From G942493275 sp942493275 (lineage in GTDB: Bacteria; Actinomycetota; Coriobacteriia; Anaerosomatales; PHET01), in NCBI GenBank assembly GCA_942493275.1, contig OW818687.1, positions 1,426,001 to 1,490,000 on the forward strand: a DNA stretch of 64,000 nt, in the 5' to 3' direction. A program made the translations under genes and the position numbers. Positions 1 through 7,938 of the stretch are shown in pieces (position 1 is the first letter of the stretch; every line of letters begins with the position of its first letter). The notes under the pieces were generated by a model. The model did no database searches. It was not told the DNA's origin and saw only the letters and a list, made by a program, of their open reading frames with translations.

Positions 1-509
1 TTCTCGAGGCGCTTGAGGTCATCCCGAAGGTCGACGCCGAGTGGGCGGCGACCAGTGGTCGCGAGTGGGGCGGTCTGACCTGGGAGTACCTGCTCGACGA
101 CGCCGAGATCGTGCTCGTCGCCGCAGGGAGCATCGGCGTGCAGCTCACGCTCGTCGCCGAGGCGCTGCGAGCCGAGGGCGTGAAGGTCGGGGTGCTCGGC
201 GTGCGGTGTTACCGGCCGTTCCCGGTCGAGGCACTGCGCGACAAGCTTGCTGGCCGAGATCTCGCGATCGTCTTCGACAAGGCACTGAGCTACGGCTACG
301 AGGGTCCCATCGCGAGCGACCTCAAAGGCGCGCTTCTCGGCGCGGATGATGCCCCGGCGGTGTTCGGTACCATCAGCGGTCTTGGCGGGCGCGACACCTC
401 GCCCGACGACCTCACCGACGCCACGCGTCGGGCGGTCGCGGACTTCCGCGACGGGATTCGCGACCGTGCACCCGAGTGGATCAACCTGCGGATGGGAGGT
501 GCCGAGTGA
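1..509 (+). CDS. porA: Pyruvate:ferredoxin oxidoreductase alpha subunit, 3' part
   Basis: The frame is open from the window edge (codon phase starts at base 3), so only the C-terminal ~168 residues are seen. They form the end of the PorA fold: a segment beginning VLVAAGSIG followed by VLGVRCYRPFP, typical of the transketolase C-terminal-like domain of 2-oxoacid oxidoreductases, then a tail with FGTISGLGGRD. The product acts in the cytoplasm as part of the complex that converts pyruvate and CoA to acetyl-CoA, CO2 and reduced ferredoxin. It overlaps porB by four bases (GTGA), indicating translational coupling. A homologous 2-oxoacid oxidoreductase subunit cannot be excluded, but the spacing to a typical PorB favours pyruvate. 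Confidence 0.88.
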   Translation, partial: LEALEVIPKVDAEWAATSGREWGGLTWEYLLDDAEIVLVAAGSIGVQLTLVAEALRAEGVKVGVLGVRCYRPFPVEALRDKLAGRDLAIVFDKALSYGYEGPIASDLKGALLGADDAPAVFGTISGLGGRDTSPDDLTDATRRAVADFRDGIRDRAPEWINLRMGGAE

Positions 510-1408
510 CCCGCATCATCGACATTCCGGACGCCGGTGTGGTGCTTCCCGGTAACCGTGCGTGCGCAGGCTGCCCGCTCGGAATCGCGCTTCGCCCGAT
601 CACCGCCGCACTCGACGGCAAGATGGTGCTCGTCAATCCGGCGAGCTGCCTGACGGTCCTGGGCGGCATGTATCCCACGAGTTCGGTCGCCGTGCCGTGG
701 GTCAACGTCGCGTTCCCCTCGACCGCGGCTGCGGCCGCCGGTATCGCCGCAGGCCTGCGGGCCACGGGACGTGCCGACGAGATGACGGTGCTCGCCATGG
801 CCGGCGACGGCGGTACGGCCGACATCGGCATCCAGGCGCTTTCCGGAGCGGCCGAGCGCAACGAAGACATCATCTACGTCTGCTACGACAACGAGGCGTA
901 CATGAACACCGGCACGCAGCGATCGGGATCCACGCCTCCGGGCGCGCGCACCACGACCACGTGGGCAGGCAAGCGCGAGAACCCCAAAGACATGCCGGCG
1001 ATCATGGAGGCGCACAACGTGCCTTACGTCGCGTCGACCTCGGCCGTGTTCCCCGACGACCTCTACGACAAGGTCGCCAAGGCTCGCACTATGACCGGCC
1101 TTCGCTACATCCACATGAACCTGCCTTGTCCCAGCGGGTGGACCTTCGATCCCAAGGACTCGGTCAACATCGGGAAGCTCGCGGTCGACACGGGCCTCGT
1201 GGTGCTCTACGAGATCGAGAACGGCGAGTTCCGTCTCACCGGCCGCAGCAAGGCGCTCGCGAAGGCCGGGCTCAGGGCCACCGTCGCCGACTACGTCGCT
1301 ACGCAGGGTCGGTTCAAGGGCATCTCCGAGGAGACCGTGGCGCACGTTCAGGCATGGACCGAGGAGCGCTGGAAGCGCTTCGTCGAGCGTGACGAGGCTG
1401 GCCGCTAG
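506..1408 (+). CDS. porB: Pyruvate:ferredoxin oxidoreductase beta subunit
   Basis: Thiamine-diphosphate-binding subunit, 300 residues. The GTG start at 506 is chosen because GGGAGGT lies five bases upstream inside porA; an ATG at 476 would overlap porA more and lacks such a site. Visible motifs are a CAGC pair (C20, C23) that usually ligates part of a [4Fe-4S] cluster, the ThDP signature GDGG at residues 100-103, and YDNEAYMNTG followed by QRSG, typical of PorB. Length and order match four-subunit type (gamma, delta, alpha, beta) enzymes, in which gamma and delta would be upstream of the window. The gene ends 11 bases before a membrane protein gene that may be co-transcribed. Confidence 0.92.
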   Translation: MTRIIDIPDAGVVLPGNRACAGCPLGIALRPITAALDGKMVLVNPASCLTVLGGMYPTSSVAVPWVNVAFPSTAAAAAGIAAGLRATGRADEMTVLAMAGDGGTADIGIQALSGAAERNEDIIYVCYDNEAYMNTGTQRSGSTPPGARTTTTWAGKRENPKDMPAIMEAHNVPYVASTSAVFPDDLYDKVAKARTMTGLRYIHMNLPCPSGWTFDPKDSVNIGKLAVDTGLVVLYEIENGEFRLTGRSKALAKAGLRATVADYVATQGRFKGISEETVAHVQAWTEERWKRFVERDEAGR

Positions 1409-1419
1409 GGGCTGAGGCC

Positions 1420-2115
1420 GTGGACGGAGTCACCTTCGCGCTGCTGACAGGGCTCGTCGCTTCGGTGAGCCCGACCGGCAGTGCCGCTGCGGTCGTCTCG
1501 GTAAGCATCGGCCAGCGCCCGTGCGCGGCGCTCTGGGCGGGCACCGCTGCAGCCCGCGTCATTCAGGGCTCCGTGGCCGCGGTGGCGGCGCTCGCGCTGC
1601 TCAGCAGGTTCGGTGCGGGCGCGTTCATCTTCGCTCCGTGGCAGTACGTCGTCATCGGCTCGGTCGGCGTCGGACTTGTCGTCTCGGCGACCCTGAGCCT
1701 CGTGAGAGGCCGCGGGCGGGTCAGGGAGTTCTCGGAAGACGAGCTGCACGAGCCGGCGATGGCGTTTGCGACCGGCTTTGGGATCGTCATCTCTTCGACC
1801 CGGCAGTGGCTCTTCGCGACCGCGGTGGTCGCTCGGCTTGGCGACGGCAGGGCCGAGCCCGCCGTCACCGCGCTGGTGTTCGGGATCTACATCCTCGCTG
1901 CCAGCTGGGTCACGCTCTCACTTCTGACCTACCGCTGGGTGCGGCCGCACGGCGGCGAGGAGACCTTCACGCGTATCCATGATCTCGTGATGCGACATGC
2001 GCACCAGCTTGGACCCGCTATCGTCCTGGCCTTCGGGCTCCTGTTCGTGGGGCTCGCTATCGACGGTTACGCACGCCTTGGGGTGGTCGACCTTCTCGGC
2101 AATCTGGTGATGTGA
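1420..2115 (+). CDS. Multi-pass membrane protein, LysE/GAP-like
   Basis: A 231-residue hydrophobic protein with about six predicted membrane segments, starting at GTG. It opens with a glycine- and serine-rich helix containing SVSPTGSAAA, reminiscent of exporters of the LysE or GAP (Sap) type, and has a charged central loop around RGRGRVREFSEDELHE. It follows porB after 11 bases, so it probably belongs to the same transcript, but nothing ties it functionally to pyruvate oxidation. I cannot assign a substrate. The family suggestion rests on general pattern only. Confidence 0.6.
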   Translation: MDGVTFALLTGLVASVSPTGSAAAVVSVSIGQRPCAALWAGTAAARVIQGSVAAVAALALLSRFGAGAFIFAPWQYVVIGSVGVGLVVSATLSLVRGRGRVREFSEDELHEPAMAFATGFGIVISSTRQWLFATAVVARLGDGRAEPAVTALVFGIYILAASWVTLSLLTYRWVRPHGGEETFTRIHDLVMRHAHQLGPAIVLAFGLLFVGLAIDGYARLGVVDLLGNLVM

Positions 2116-2181
2116 GCAGGCTAGTACCAGATTAGGGGTATTGTTCCTGTGTGATTTCATCCAGTCGCCCGGAGGTGCCGC

Positions 2182-3009
2182 ATGCGTCGCTCGATTGCAT
2201 TGCTGATGGCTGTAGTCCTTGTCTCGCTTTCAGGATCCCTTGTCGGCTGCACAGGGGATCAGCCGGAACCGGATCCGGCGGCACCCACGCCCGAGCCCGC
2301 GGCGACCGGACTTCCGTTCGAGGGCACCATCTGGCAGGTCACCAGCTACAACTCCGGTGACGGCGCCATGACCGATGCCATCGAGCCCGCGCCGACGACC
2401 CGCTTCATCGGTGGCGAAATGACCGGCACGACCGGCGTCAATCAGTACGGCGGTACCTATGAGGTCGACGGCAGTTCGGTGAAGGTCACCCTCGGCCCGA
2501 CCACCCTGATGGCAGGTACCCCCGAGGCCATGGATCAGGAGAGCGCGTTTCTAGCCGCTCTCGCGACCGTCGCCTCGTACTCGATCGAAGGCGAGGTTCT
2601 GACGCTTGCCACCGAGTCGGGCGAGCCCGCGCTCGTGTGCACCTCCGCTCCGCAGGATCTGACCGCGGGCTCGTGGTTGCTGGTCAACTACAACAACGGA
2701 GAGGGCGCCGTCGTCTCGGTCCTGCAGGGAACCGAGCTCACCGCTCAGTTCGCCGAGGATGGCGCGCTCACGGGCAGCGGCGGCTGCAACACATTCACCG
2801 GTGCGTATGAGGCGTCAGGTGCTGAGTTCACGCTCACGAGCCCGCTCGCGTCGACCAAGATGATGTGCGCGGAGCCCGAAGGGATCATGGAGCAGGAGGC
2901 CGCGTTCCTGGCCGCCTTCGACAAGGTCACGAGCTTCGAGGTTGAGAACGGTCAGCTGGTCATGTTCGACGAGAACCGCGCGCGCCAGCTGCAGTTCATC
3001 CAGAAGTAG
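2182..3009 (+). CDS. META (HslJ-like) domain lipoprotein
   Basis: A 275-residue secreted lipoprotein. The signal peptide ends in the lipobox LVGC with the lipidated cysteine at residue 23, followed by an acidic proline-rich linker. Two copies of the META/HslJ domain follow, around residues 48-150 and 158-270; the second has the typical GSGGCNTFTGAY and a later KMMC segment. Such domains occur in HslJ of E. coli (novobiocin resistance, heat induced) and in many envelope proteins of unclear role. GGAGGTG lies seven bases before the ATG. A PASTA protein follows 18 bases downstream, consistent with an envelope gene pair. Confidence 0.85.
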   Translation: MRRSIALLMAVVLVSLSGSLVGCTGDQPEPDPAAPTPEPAATGLPFEGTIWQVTSYNSGDGAMTDAIEPAPTTRFIGGEMTGTTGVNQYGGTYEVDGSSVKVTLGPTTLMAGTPEAMDQESAFLAALATVASYSIEGEVLTLATESGEPALVCTSAPQDLTAGSWLLVNYNNGEGAVVSVLQGTELTAQFAEDGALTGSGGCNTFTGAYEASGAEFTLTSPLASTKMMCAEPEGIMEQEAAFLAAFDKVTSFEVENGQLVMFDENRARQLQFIQK

Positions 3010-3027
3010 TCTGAGAGGAGACACCCG

Positions 3028-4422
3028 ATGTCCAACGGGCAACCGACTCGAATGACAGGCGCGGCAATTCCTTCGGGGTCGCGAGTCATCGCGATCGTGT
3101 CAAAAGGTCCCGATCCGGGGGCGAGCGGCGCGGTCGTTCCCGTGCCCGAAGTGCTCCGCGCATCGCAGGGTGACGCGCTCGGCAAGATCCAGGAATCCGG
3201 GCTCAATGCGTCGGTCGTCAATGACTACAGCGCAACCGTGCCGCGAGGGAGGGTCATCGCGCAGACGCCTTCGGGGGGCATGGGGGCGCCGTCCGGGGGT
3301 GACGTGCACCTCATCGTGTCGAGCGGGGAGGCGCCGACACAGCGGGCCGAGGTTCCGCTTCCCGACGTGGTCGGCCTGAGCGAGGCCGACGCGGTCAGCG
3401 CGCTCCAGGCTTCCGGCTTCTCTCCGCAGGTCGCGTACGAGACGAACGCCAACGTGCCTGCCGGCTTCGTCATCGCCCAGCTGCCCAACCGTGACTCCGT
3501 CGCGATGCTCGCGGCCAAGAAGTCGACGGCCTGGATGTGGGTCGTCGGCGCGGTTGTCGCGGTCATTCTCGCGTTTCTCGCCTTCTACTTCCTGCTCGGC
3601 GGGACCGCCGCGGTACCCGACGTCGTCGGGCTGACCCAGGCTGAGGCGACCGAGGCGATCGTGGCCGCGGGGTTCGTTGTCGGCGACGTCGTACCGGCCG
3701 ACCCGGGCGACTCCGAGGCGGGCACCGTACTCGAGCAGTCTCCCGCCAAGGGCGAGCAGGCTCGCGAAGGCACAGCCATCAACCTCGTCGTCGCTGGCGA
3801 GCCCGCTGACGTCGCGATGCCCAACGTCGTCGGGAAGAGTGAGGCCGAGGCTACCGAGGAGATCGAGGCGCTCGGTCTCACGGTCACCGTCACCCGCGCT
3901 CCCAGCGCCACCATCGACAAGGGCTTCGTCGCGAGTCAGGCGCCTCAAGCTGGCGCCAAAGTCGCTCCCGGAACCGAGGTCGGCATCGTCGTCTCGGAGG
4001 GCCAGACCGTTGAGACGGTGAACATTCCCGACGTGACCGGTATGACCGAGGCAGAGGCAGTCAAGGCGCTCGCCGATGCGGGACTCGAGGTGTTCAAAGC
4101 CGAGTCCCCCAGCGACAGCGTGCCCGCAGGCACGGTGATCGAGCAGGCCCCGGCTGCCGGCGCCAGTGTGTCGCCCGGCTCGCAGGTGGCCATCATCATC
4201 TCGACCGGCCCCGCCGCGAACCCGGACGAGGTCCAGGTTCCGGACGTGATCGGACTCGAGCTCGCCGACGCGCAGGAACGACTGACCGAGGCAGGCTTCC
4301 AGGTGTTGCCCGTGAAGACCGGCACCACCGGGGACCTCGGCACGGTCGTCGCGCAGGCGCCGGCCGGCGGGGCGATGGCCCAGCGGGGGAGCGCGGTTGT
4401 CGTGTTCCACGTAGCGCCCTAG
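3028..4422 (+). CDS. PASTA-repeat membrane protein without kinase domain
   Basis: 464 residues with about six PASTA repeats. Two lie before a single membrane helix (residues ~172-191, preceded by KK) and four lie after it; repeats show the usual PDVVGL-type opening and EQ-P closing motifs. PASTA repeats in PknB-type kinases and PBPs bind muropeptides outside the cell. Here there is no kinase or transpeptidase domain and no N-terminal signal peptide. By the positive-inside rule the first two repeats would be cytoplasmic and the last four external. AGGAG precedes the ATG. The gene is probably co-transcribed with the META lipoprotein. Confidence 0.85.
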   Translation: MSNGQPTRMTGAAIPSGSRVIAIVSKGPDPGASGAVVPVPEVLRASQGDALGKIQESGLNASVVNDYSATVPRGRVIAQTPSGGMGAPSGGDVHLIVSSGEAPTQRAEVPLPDVVGLSEADAVSALQASGFSPQVAYETNANVPAGFVIAQLPNRDSVAMLAAKKSTAWMWVVGAVVAVILAFLAFYFLLGGTAAVPDVVGLTQAEATEAIVAAGFVVGDVVPADPGDSEAGTVLEQSPAKGEQAREGTAINLVVAGEPADVAMPNVVGKSEAEATEEIEALGLTVTVTRAPSATIDKGFVASQAPQAGAKVAPGTEVGIVVSEGQTVETVNIPDVTGMTEAEAVKALADAGLEVFKAESPSDSVPAGTVIEQAPAAGASVSPGSQVAIIISTGPAANPDEVQVPDVIGLELADAQERLTEAGFQVLPVKTGTTGDLGTVVAQAPAGGAMAQRGSAVVVFHVAP

Positions 4423-4456
4423 CGCAGACAGTACCTTCGAATCTCCGCGATTCCGG

Positions 4457-4484
4457 GACGCGGGTCAGAATATTGACCCGCGTC
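4457..4484. promoter_or_regulatory. 11-bp inverted repeat overlapping tRNA-Phe promoter
   Basis: Perfect arms GACGCGGGTCA and its complement, separated by six bases. The right arm covers the candidate -35 box of the tRNA-Phe gene, and no T-run follows, so an operator is as likely as a terminator of the PASTA gene. Confidence 0.5.
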
Positions 4485-4501
4485 CTGAGCGCGGTTACCA
4501 T
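4473..4501 (+). promoter_or_regulatory. Candidate promoter of tRNA-Phe
   Basis: TTGACC (4473-4478) and TACCAT (4496-4501) are separated by 17 bases and end 17 bases before the mature tRNA. Inferred from consensus only. Confidence 0.5.
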
Positions 4502-4518
4502 ACAACGGCACTCAGCAT

Positions 4519-4594
4519 GGCCGGGTAGCTCAGTTGGTAGAGCAGCGGATTGAAAATCCGCGTGTCGGCGGTTCAAGTCCGTCTCCGGCCACCA
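4519..4594 (+). tRNA. tRNA-Phe (GAA)
   Basis: Cloverleaf is complete: acceptor GGCCGGG with TCCGGCC, D arm GCTC/GAGC, anticodon stem GCGGA/TCCGC with loop TTGAAAA (anticodon GAA), T arm with TTCAAGT. The 3' ACCA is encoded. A strong hairpin terminator follows. Confidence 0.96.
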
Positions 4595-4608
4595 CATGAC
4601 ATGAAGAA

Positions 4609-4640
4609 GGGGTCGTCCCACATGGGACGGCCCCTCTTGT
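4609..4640 (+). terminator. Rho-independent terminator after tRNA-Phe
   Basis: The arms GGGG-T-CGTCCC and GGGACG-G-CCCC flank a four-base loop (ACAT) and are followed by TCTTGTGTTT. Placed directly behind the tRNA. Confidence 0.85.
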
Positions 4641-4680
4641 GTTTCCAGACTCCAGGCGCGCCCAGAGCTGACCGCGGTGG

Positions 4681-4887
4681 TTACTCGACGCCGACCATCA
4701 CGTGATCGGCCTTGATGATCGCCACGGCCGGGCTGCCGACGCTCAGTCCGAGTTCCGCTACTGCGTCCATGGTGACGACCGCGGTCAGCATCTGGCCGCC
4801 GACGTCGATGGTGACCTGGGCCTCGACGGCGCCTTCCTTGATCGCCGACACGGTGCCCTTCAGCTGGTTGCGGGCAGAAAGCCTCAT
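4681..4887 (-). CDS. Mop/TOBE-domain molybdate-binding protein
   Basis: A 68-residue single Mop domain, beginning MRLSARNQLKGTV and containing the typical EVTI-like beta strand followed by VVTMDAVAELGLSVG and a closing KADHVMVG. Free-standing molbindins of this size bind molybdate or tungstate as oligomers and act in storage or homeostasis. An AGGAGG-type site precedes the ATG. It stands alone, facing away from the secreted-protein gene on its right; no modABC genes are visible nearby. Confidence 0.9.
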   Translation of the reverse strand: MRLSARNQLKGTVSAIKEGAVEAQVTIDVGGQMLTAVVTMDAVAELGLSVGSPAVAIIKADHVMVGVE

Positions 4888-5135
4888 GGGTCCTCCTTCG
4901 ATCGGTGGGTACCAAAAGTACCTGCCCCGATAGCGCGGAGCCTTATCAGGGCCCGCGCGGTCGCGCCCTCATCACCCGCCTCCGTCCAGCGGCTGATTCG
5001 CCCCTCATCCGCGACCTCCGTTGGGAGTGGATTCTGCCGCGGGGCTCCTGCCCTCATCATCCTGATGGACACCCCGTCAGCGCCCCTACCTGCGGGAACG
5101 CTAATAGCATCCGCGTTCCATTGGGGGGGATAACG

Positions 5136-5912
5136 ATGAGGAGGAAAGAGCCACTCTATCTTGCCGCGCTCGTTTTCGCGGTCAGCATGATGTGGGCAAC
5201 GGTCGCCGCCGCGGGGGTGGCGGTGTCTGGATTGCCCGCGAACGGCGCCACCCTGTCAGACTCGGTGGTCACGCTGGGGCTTGAGTCCGACGTGCCGGGG
5301 GTCCGCCTTCTGGTGGATGGCGTTGACGTCACTCCCGCGTCCATGCAGACGCGGGTGCTGATCGAAACGCCGATATGGACCGACGAGGGCGGCTACGACG
5401 TCGAGTATTCGTACGTCTACCGATCGACGTACAAGTCCGCGCTTCAGGACGGACGGCGCACGATCCAGGTGGTGGATCCATCGGGTCCGGTGACTGCGAG
5501 CACGTTCAACGTCCTCGCACTGCCGACTTTCGTTTCGGCATTCTATGACGGGACAGGAGCAGTGGTCACGTATCGGGACAACGGCGGCCAGCTCGAGTTG
5601 CATTCGCACGCCTACTGCGACCCGACGCAGCTGCTTTGCAGCTACCGGCAGATGGCCTCGACGATCACGACCGACACGCTCGGGATGTGGACGTTCAAGT
5701 TCGAAGTGCCGCTGTGCCAGTGCCAGTGGATCAACCCGTCCTTCTGTTGCGATGTCTACGGCATCGCGATCAACGCCACCGAGAAGATTCGCAAGGACGT
5801 CTATGAGTCTCCGCTGGTCATGACGCAGCTCATTGTTCCGGCATGCGAACACTACGGTGACCCCGATCCGGACGCCAGCCATTGGACGGACTGCCCGCCC
5901 GAACACCGTTAG
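5136..5912 (+). CDS. Secreted cysteine-rich protein of unknown function
   Basis: 258 residues starting at the ATG at 5136, which begins a clear signal peptide (MRRKEP, then a hydrophobic stretch ending in a VAAAG-type site). Upstream in-frame ATGs would add a non-hydrophobic leader and are not used here. The N-terminal half resembles an Ig-like or Big-type beta domain (SGLPANGATLSD, TIQVVDPSGP); the C-terminal half contains clustered cysteines (CDP, LLCSY, LCQCQW, FCCDV) suggesting disulfides or metal binding. I do not recognise the family. It is followed by its own terminator, so it is likely a single-gene transcript. Confidence 0.65.
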   Translation: MRRKEPLYLAALVFAVSMMWATVAAAGVAVSGLPANGATLSDSVVTLGLESDVPGVRLLVDGVDVTPASMQTRVLIETPIWTDEGGYDVEYSYVYRSTYKSALQDGRRTIQVVDPSGPVTASTFNVLALPTFVSAFYDGTGAVVTYRDNGGQLELHSHAYCDPTQLLCSYRQMASTITTDTLGMWTFKFEVPLCQCQWINPSFCCDVYGIAINATEKIRKDVYESPLVMTQLIVPACEHYGDPDPDASHWTDCPPEHR

Positions 5913-5935
5913 CACGACCGGCAACCATCGATCGG

Positions 5936-5978
5936 AGCACGCGGCGCGCCCACTCGGTACGCCGCGTGCTATCTTTCT
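5936..5978 (+). terminator. Rho-independent terminator
   Basis: Perfect 11-bp arms AGCACGCGGCG / CGCCGCGTGCT with a 13-base loop, followed by ATCTTTCT. Lies 24 bases behind the secreted-protein stop codon. Confidence 0.8.
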
Positions 5979-6031
5979 GGTCGCTGGAACCGTGTCTTTC
6001 GGGGCGTCGCCCCACACGCGAACGGGGTCGG

Positions 6032-7216
6032 ATGCGCATCGTCGCCGGACATCGCTGGCTCAGGGTCGCCGCGGCAGTCGCTCTGTGTGCGTCGCTGCTC
6101 GGCGTCGCCGTGCCCGCGCATGCCGAGCCGACCTCCACCGTCGAGGCCATGACCGCCGAGCAGGCGGCCGCCCAAGGCGACCTCGCGCGGATGCAGGCCG
6201 ACCTCGAGGCCGAGGTCCAGCACTACGTCGCGCTGGGTCGAAGCATCGCCAAGATCCGGGCCGAGATCTCCCAGGTCACCACCGAGGTTGCCGAGATGGA
6301 AGCGCAGCTCATCGTCGCCCAAGCGACCTACGTCGAGCGCGCGCAGCAGATCTACCGACGTGACCCCGTCGACCTGCTCAACGTCCTGCTGACCGCCGAC
6401 TCGGTCCAGGACCTCTTCGTCCGGGCCACGTACCTCGTGAAGATCACCGAGTACGACGTCCGAACCATGAACGACGTACGTCACGCTCGCTCCGAGACCC
6501 TGTATCTCCAGGCCCGACTCGAAGACCGTGTGACGCGACTGAGGGCGCTTCAGACCGAGGCGGATCAACGGCGCGAGAAGATCGAAGCCGACCTTGAGCT
6601 GCAGCAGAAACGCGCTGCCGAGATCGGTCAGGACCTCGCTGCACTGCTCGTGTCCCGGCAGTTCGTCGGGGGCGAGCCCAACAGCAACTTCAATCCTGAG
6701 ACGGTCATCTCGGAGGCGAACTACCGCGCTTCAGGGTCGATGACCGCCGAGCAGATCCAGGCGTTTCTCGATGCGCAGCCGGGCACGCTCAAGAACTACG
6801 TCGGGTCCGACCACGCGGGGAAGCGCAAGACCGCCGCGCAGATGATCGCCGAGGCCGCGGCGAACTGGGGCGTGAGTCCTGCCGTGATCATGACGACGCT
6901 GCAGAAGGAGCAGTCGCTCCTGGTCCGCTCGAACCCCACCCAGAACGCGCTCAACTGGGCGATGGGCTGCGGAAAGGCCGAGAGCTACACGGCCTACCAG
7001 TATCAGGGTTTCGGCAAGCAGATCTGGTTTGGAGCCGAGAAACTCGCGCGCAACGGCGACGCGTGGAAGCCGGGATGCACCCTCAAGATCGACGGCAGCG
7101 TCATCCATCCGAGCAACCCCGCCACCTACTCTCTCTACCGCTACACCCCTCACTTCCGAGGAAACATGTCGTTCTGGCTCATCTACTGGCGCTACTTCGG
7201 CGACCCGTTGGCCTGA
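6032..7216 (+). CDS. Secreted coiled-coil protein with lysozyme-like C-terminal domain
   Basis: 394 residues. The ATG at 6032 starts a signal peptide ending in PAHA-E and is preceded by GGGGTCGG. Residues ~40-210 are a charged heptad-rich coiled coil of the kind found in peptidoglycan hydrolase regulators. The C-terminal ~170 residues (from NFNPETVISEANY) include SMTAEQIQAFLD, a helix with the sequence VIMTTLQKEQSLL, and NWAMGCGKAESY; this arrangement resembles lysozyme-like transglycosylase domains in actinobacterial exported proteins, where the glutamate of KEQSL would be catalytic (inference). Probably acts on the cell wall outside the membrane. Function is not proven. Confidence 0.65.
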   Translation: MRIVAGHRWLRVAAAVALCASLLGVAVPAHAEPTSTVEAMTAEQAAAQGDLARMQADLEAEVQHYVALGRSIAKIRAEISQVTTEVAEMEAQLIVAQATYVERAQQIYRRDPVDLLNVLLTADSVQDLFVRATYLVKITEYDVRTMNDVRHARSETLYLQARLEDRVTRLRALQTEADQRREKIEADLELQQKRAAEIGQDLAALLVSRQFVGGEPNSNFNPETVISEANYRASGSMTAEQIQAFLDAQPGTLKNYVGSDHAGKRKTAAQMIAEAAANWGVSPAVIMTTLQKEQSLLVRSNPTQNALNWAMGCGKAESYTAYQYQGFGKQIWFGAEKLARNGDAWKPGCTLKIDGSVIHPSNPATYSLYRYTPHFRGNMSFWLIYWRYFGDPLA

Positions 7217-7278
7217 CGCTCTCGGGGGGAACATTCTTCCTGTATATCCCTGCATCAGCGTGGAGAGAAGGCGACGTC

Positions 7279-7932
7279 ATGGCACCTGACAGGCAACGGA
7301 ACGCGCTTCAAGTCATCTACTCGTTCTTCCTCGGCCTGATGATCACGGCGTTCATCGGCGTGGGCGTCTACACCGCCTATCCTTCGCCGGATCAGGTGAA
7401 CCAGGATCAGCTCCAGGAGCTGTATCGCCAGCAGGAGGACGTCACCGGCTTCAAGGGCGAAGTCGGACTCACCCCCGCCGAGAAGGCGGAACTCACGAAG
7501 TTGCGAACCGAGATCCGGGAGCTTGAGGACGACCAGCAGGCGTACCGCGAGCGCTGGACCCAGAACACGAGCATCATCCTCATCGTGTTCGCGACGGTCG
7601 TCATGGCGATCTCGCTGGTCCGAGCCGAACAGCTCCGCATCCTCAGCAACGGCCTTCTGCTGGGAGGCCTCTTCACGATGGTCTACGGCGTGGGTTGGAT
7701 CATCGCCGGAGGCAGCTCGTGGGCGCGTTTCGGGGTGATGACATTCGCCCTCGTGGCGACGGTCGGTCTGGGCTACGCGAGGTTCGTCACCCTCCGGGCC
7801 GAGGACGAAGCGCCTGCGGGCGCGATGGCCGCCGGTGCCGCTGACGCGTCATCGCTCGAAGCGCGAGTCACCGCGCTCGAGCGGCGCGCCGCAGCCGCCG
7901 CTGCCGCGCTTATGCCGGAAGACGAGCAGTAG
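7279..7932 (+). CDS. Membrane protein with coiled-coil loop
   Basis: 217 residues from the ATG at 7279, chosen because GGAGAGAAGG lies upstream; longer in-frame starts fall inside the previous gene. One membrane helix near the N terminus (residues ~13-34) is followed by an external or cytoplasmic charged helix (QDQLQELYRQQEDV...), then three hydrophobic helices between residues ~95 and 170 and an alanine-rich coiled C terminus. No family recognised. Its end is six bases from the convergent HD-GYP-like gene. Confidence 0.65.
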   Translation: MAPDRQRNALQVIYSFFLGLMITAFIGVGVYTAYPSPDQVNQDQLQELYRQQEDVTGFKGEVGLTPAEKAELTKLRTEIRELEDDQQAYRERWTQNTSIILIVFATVVMAISLVRAEQLRILSNGLLLGGLFTMVYGVGWIIAGGSSWARFGVMTFALVATVGLGYARFVTLRAEDEAPAGAMAAGAADASSLEARVTALERRAAAAAAALMPEDEQ

Positions 7933-7938
7933 AGGACC

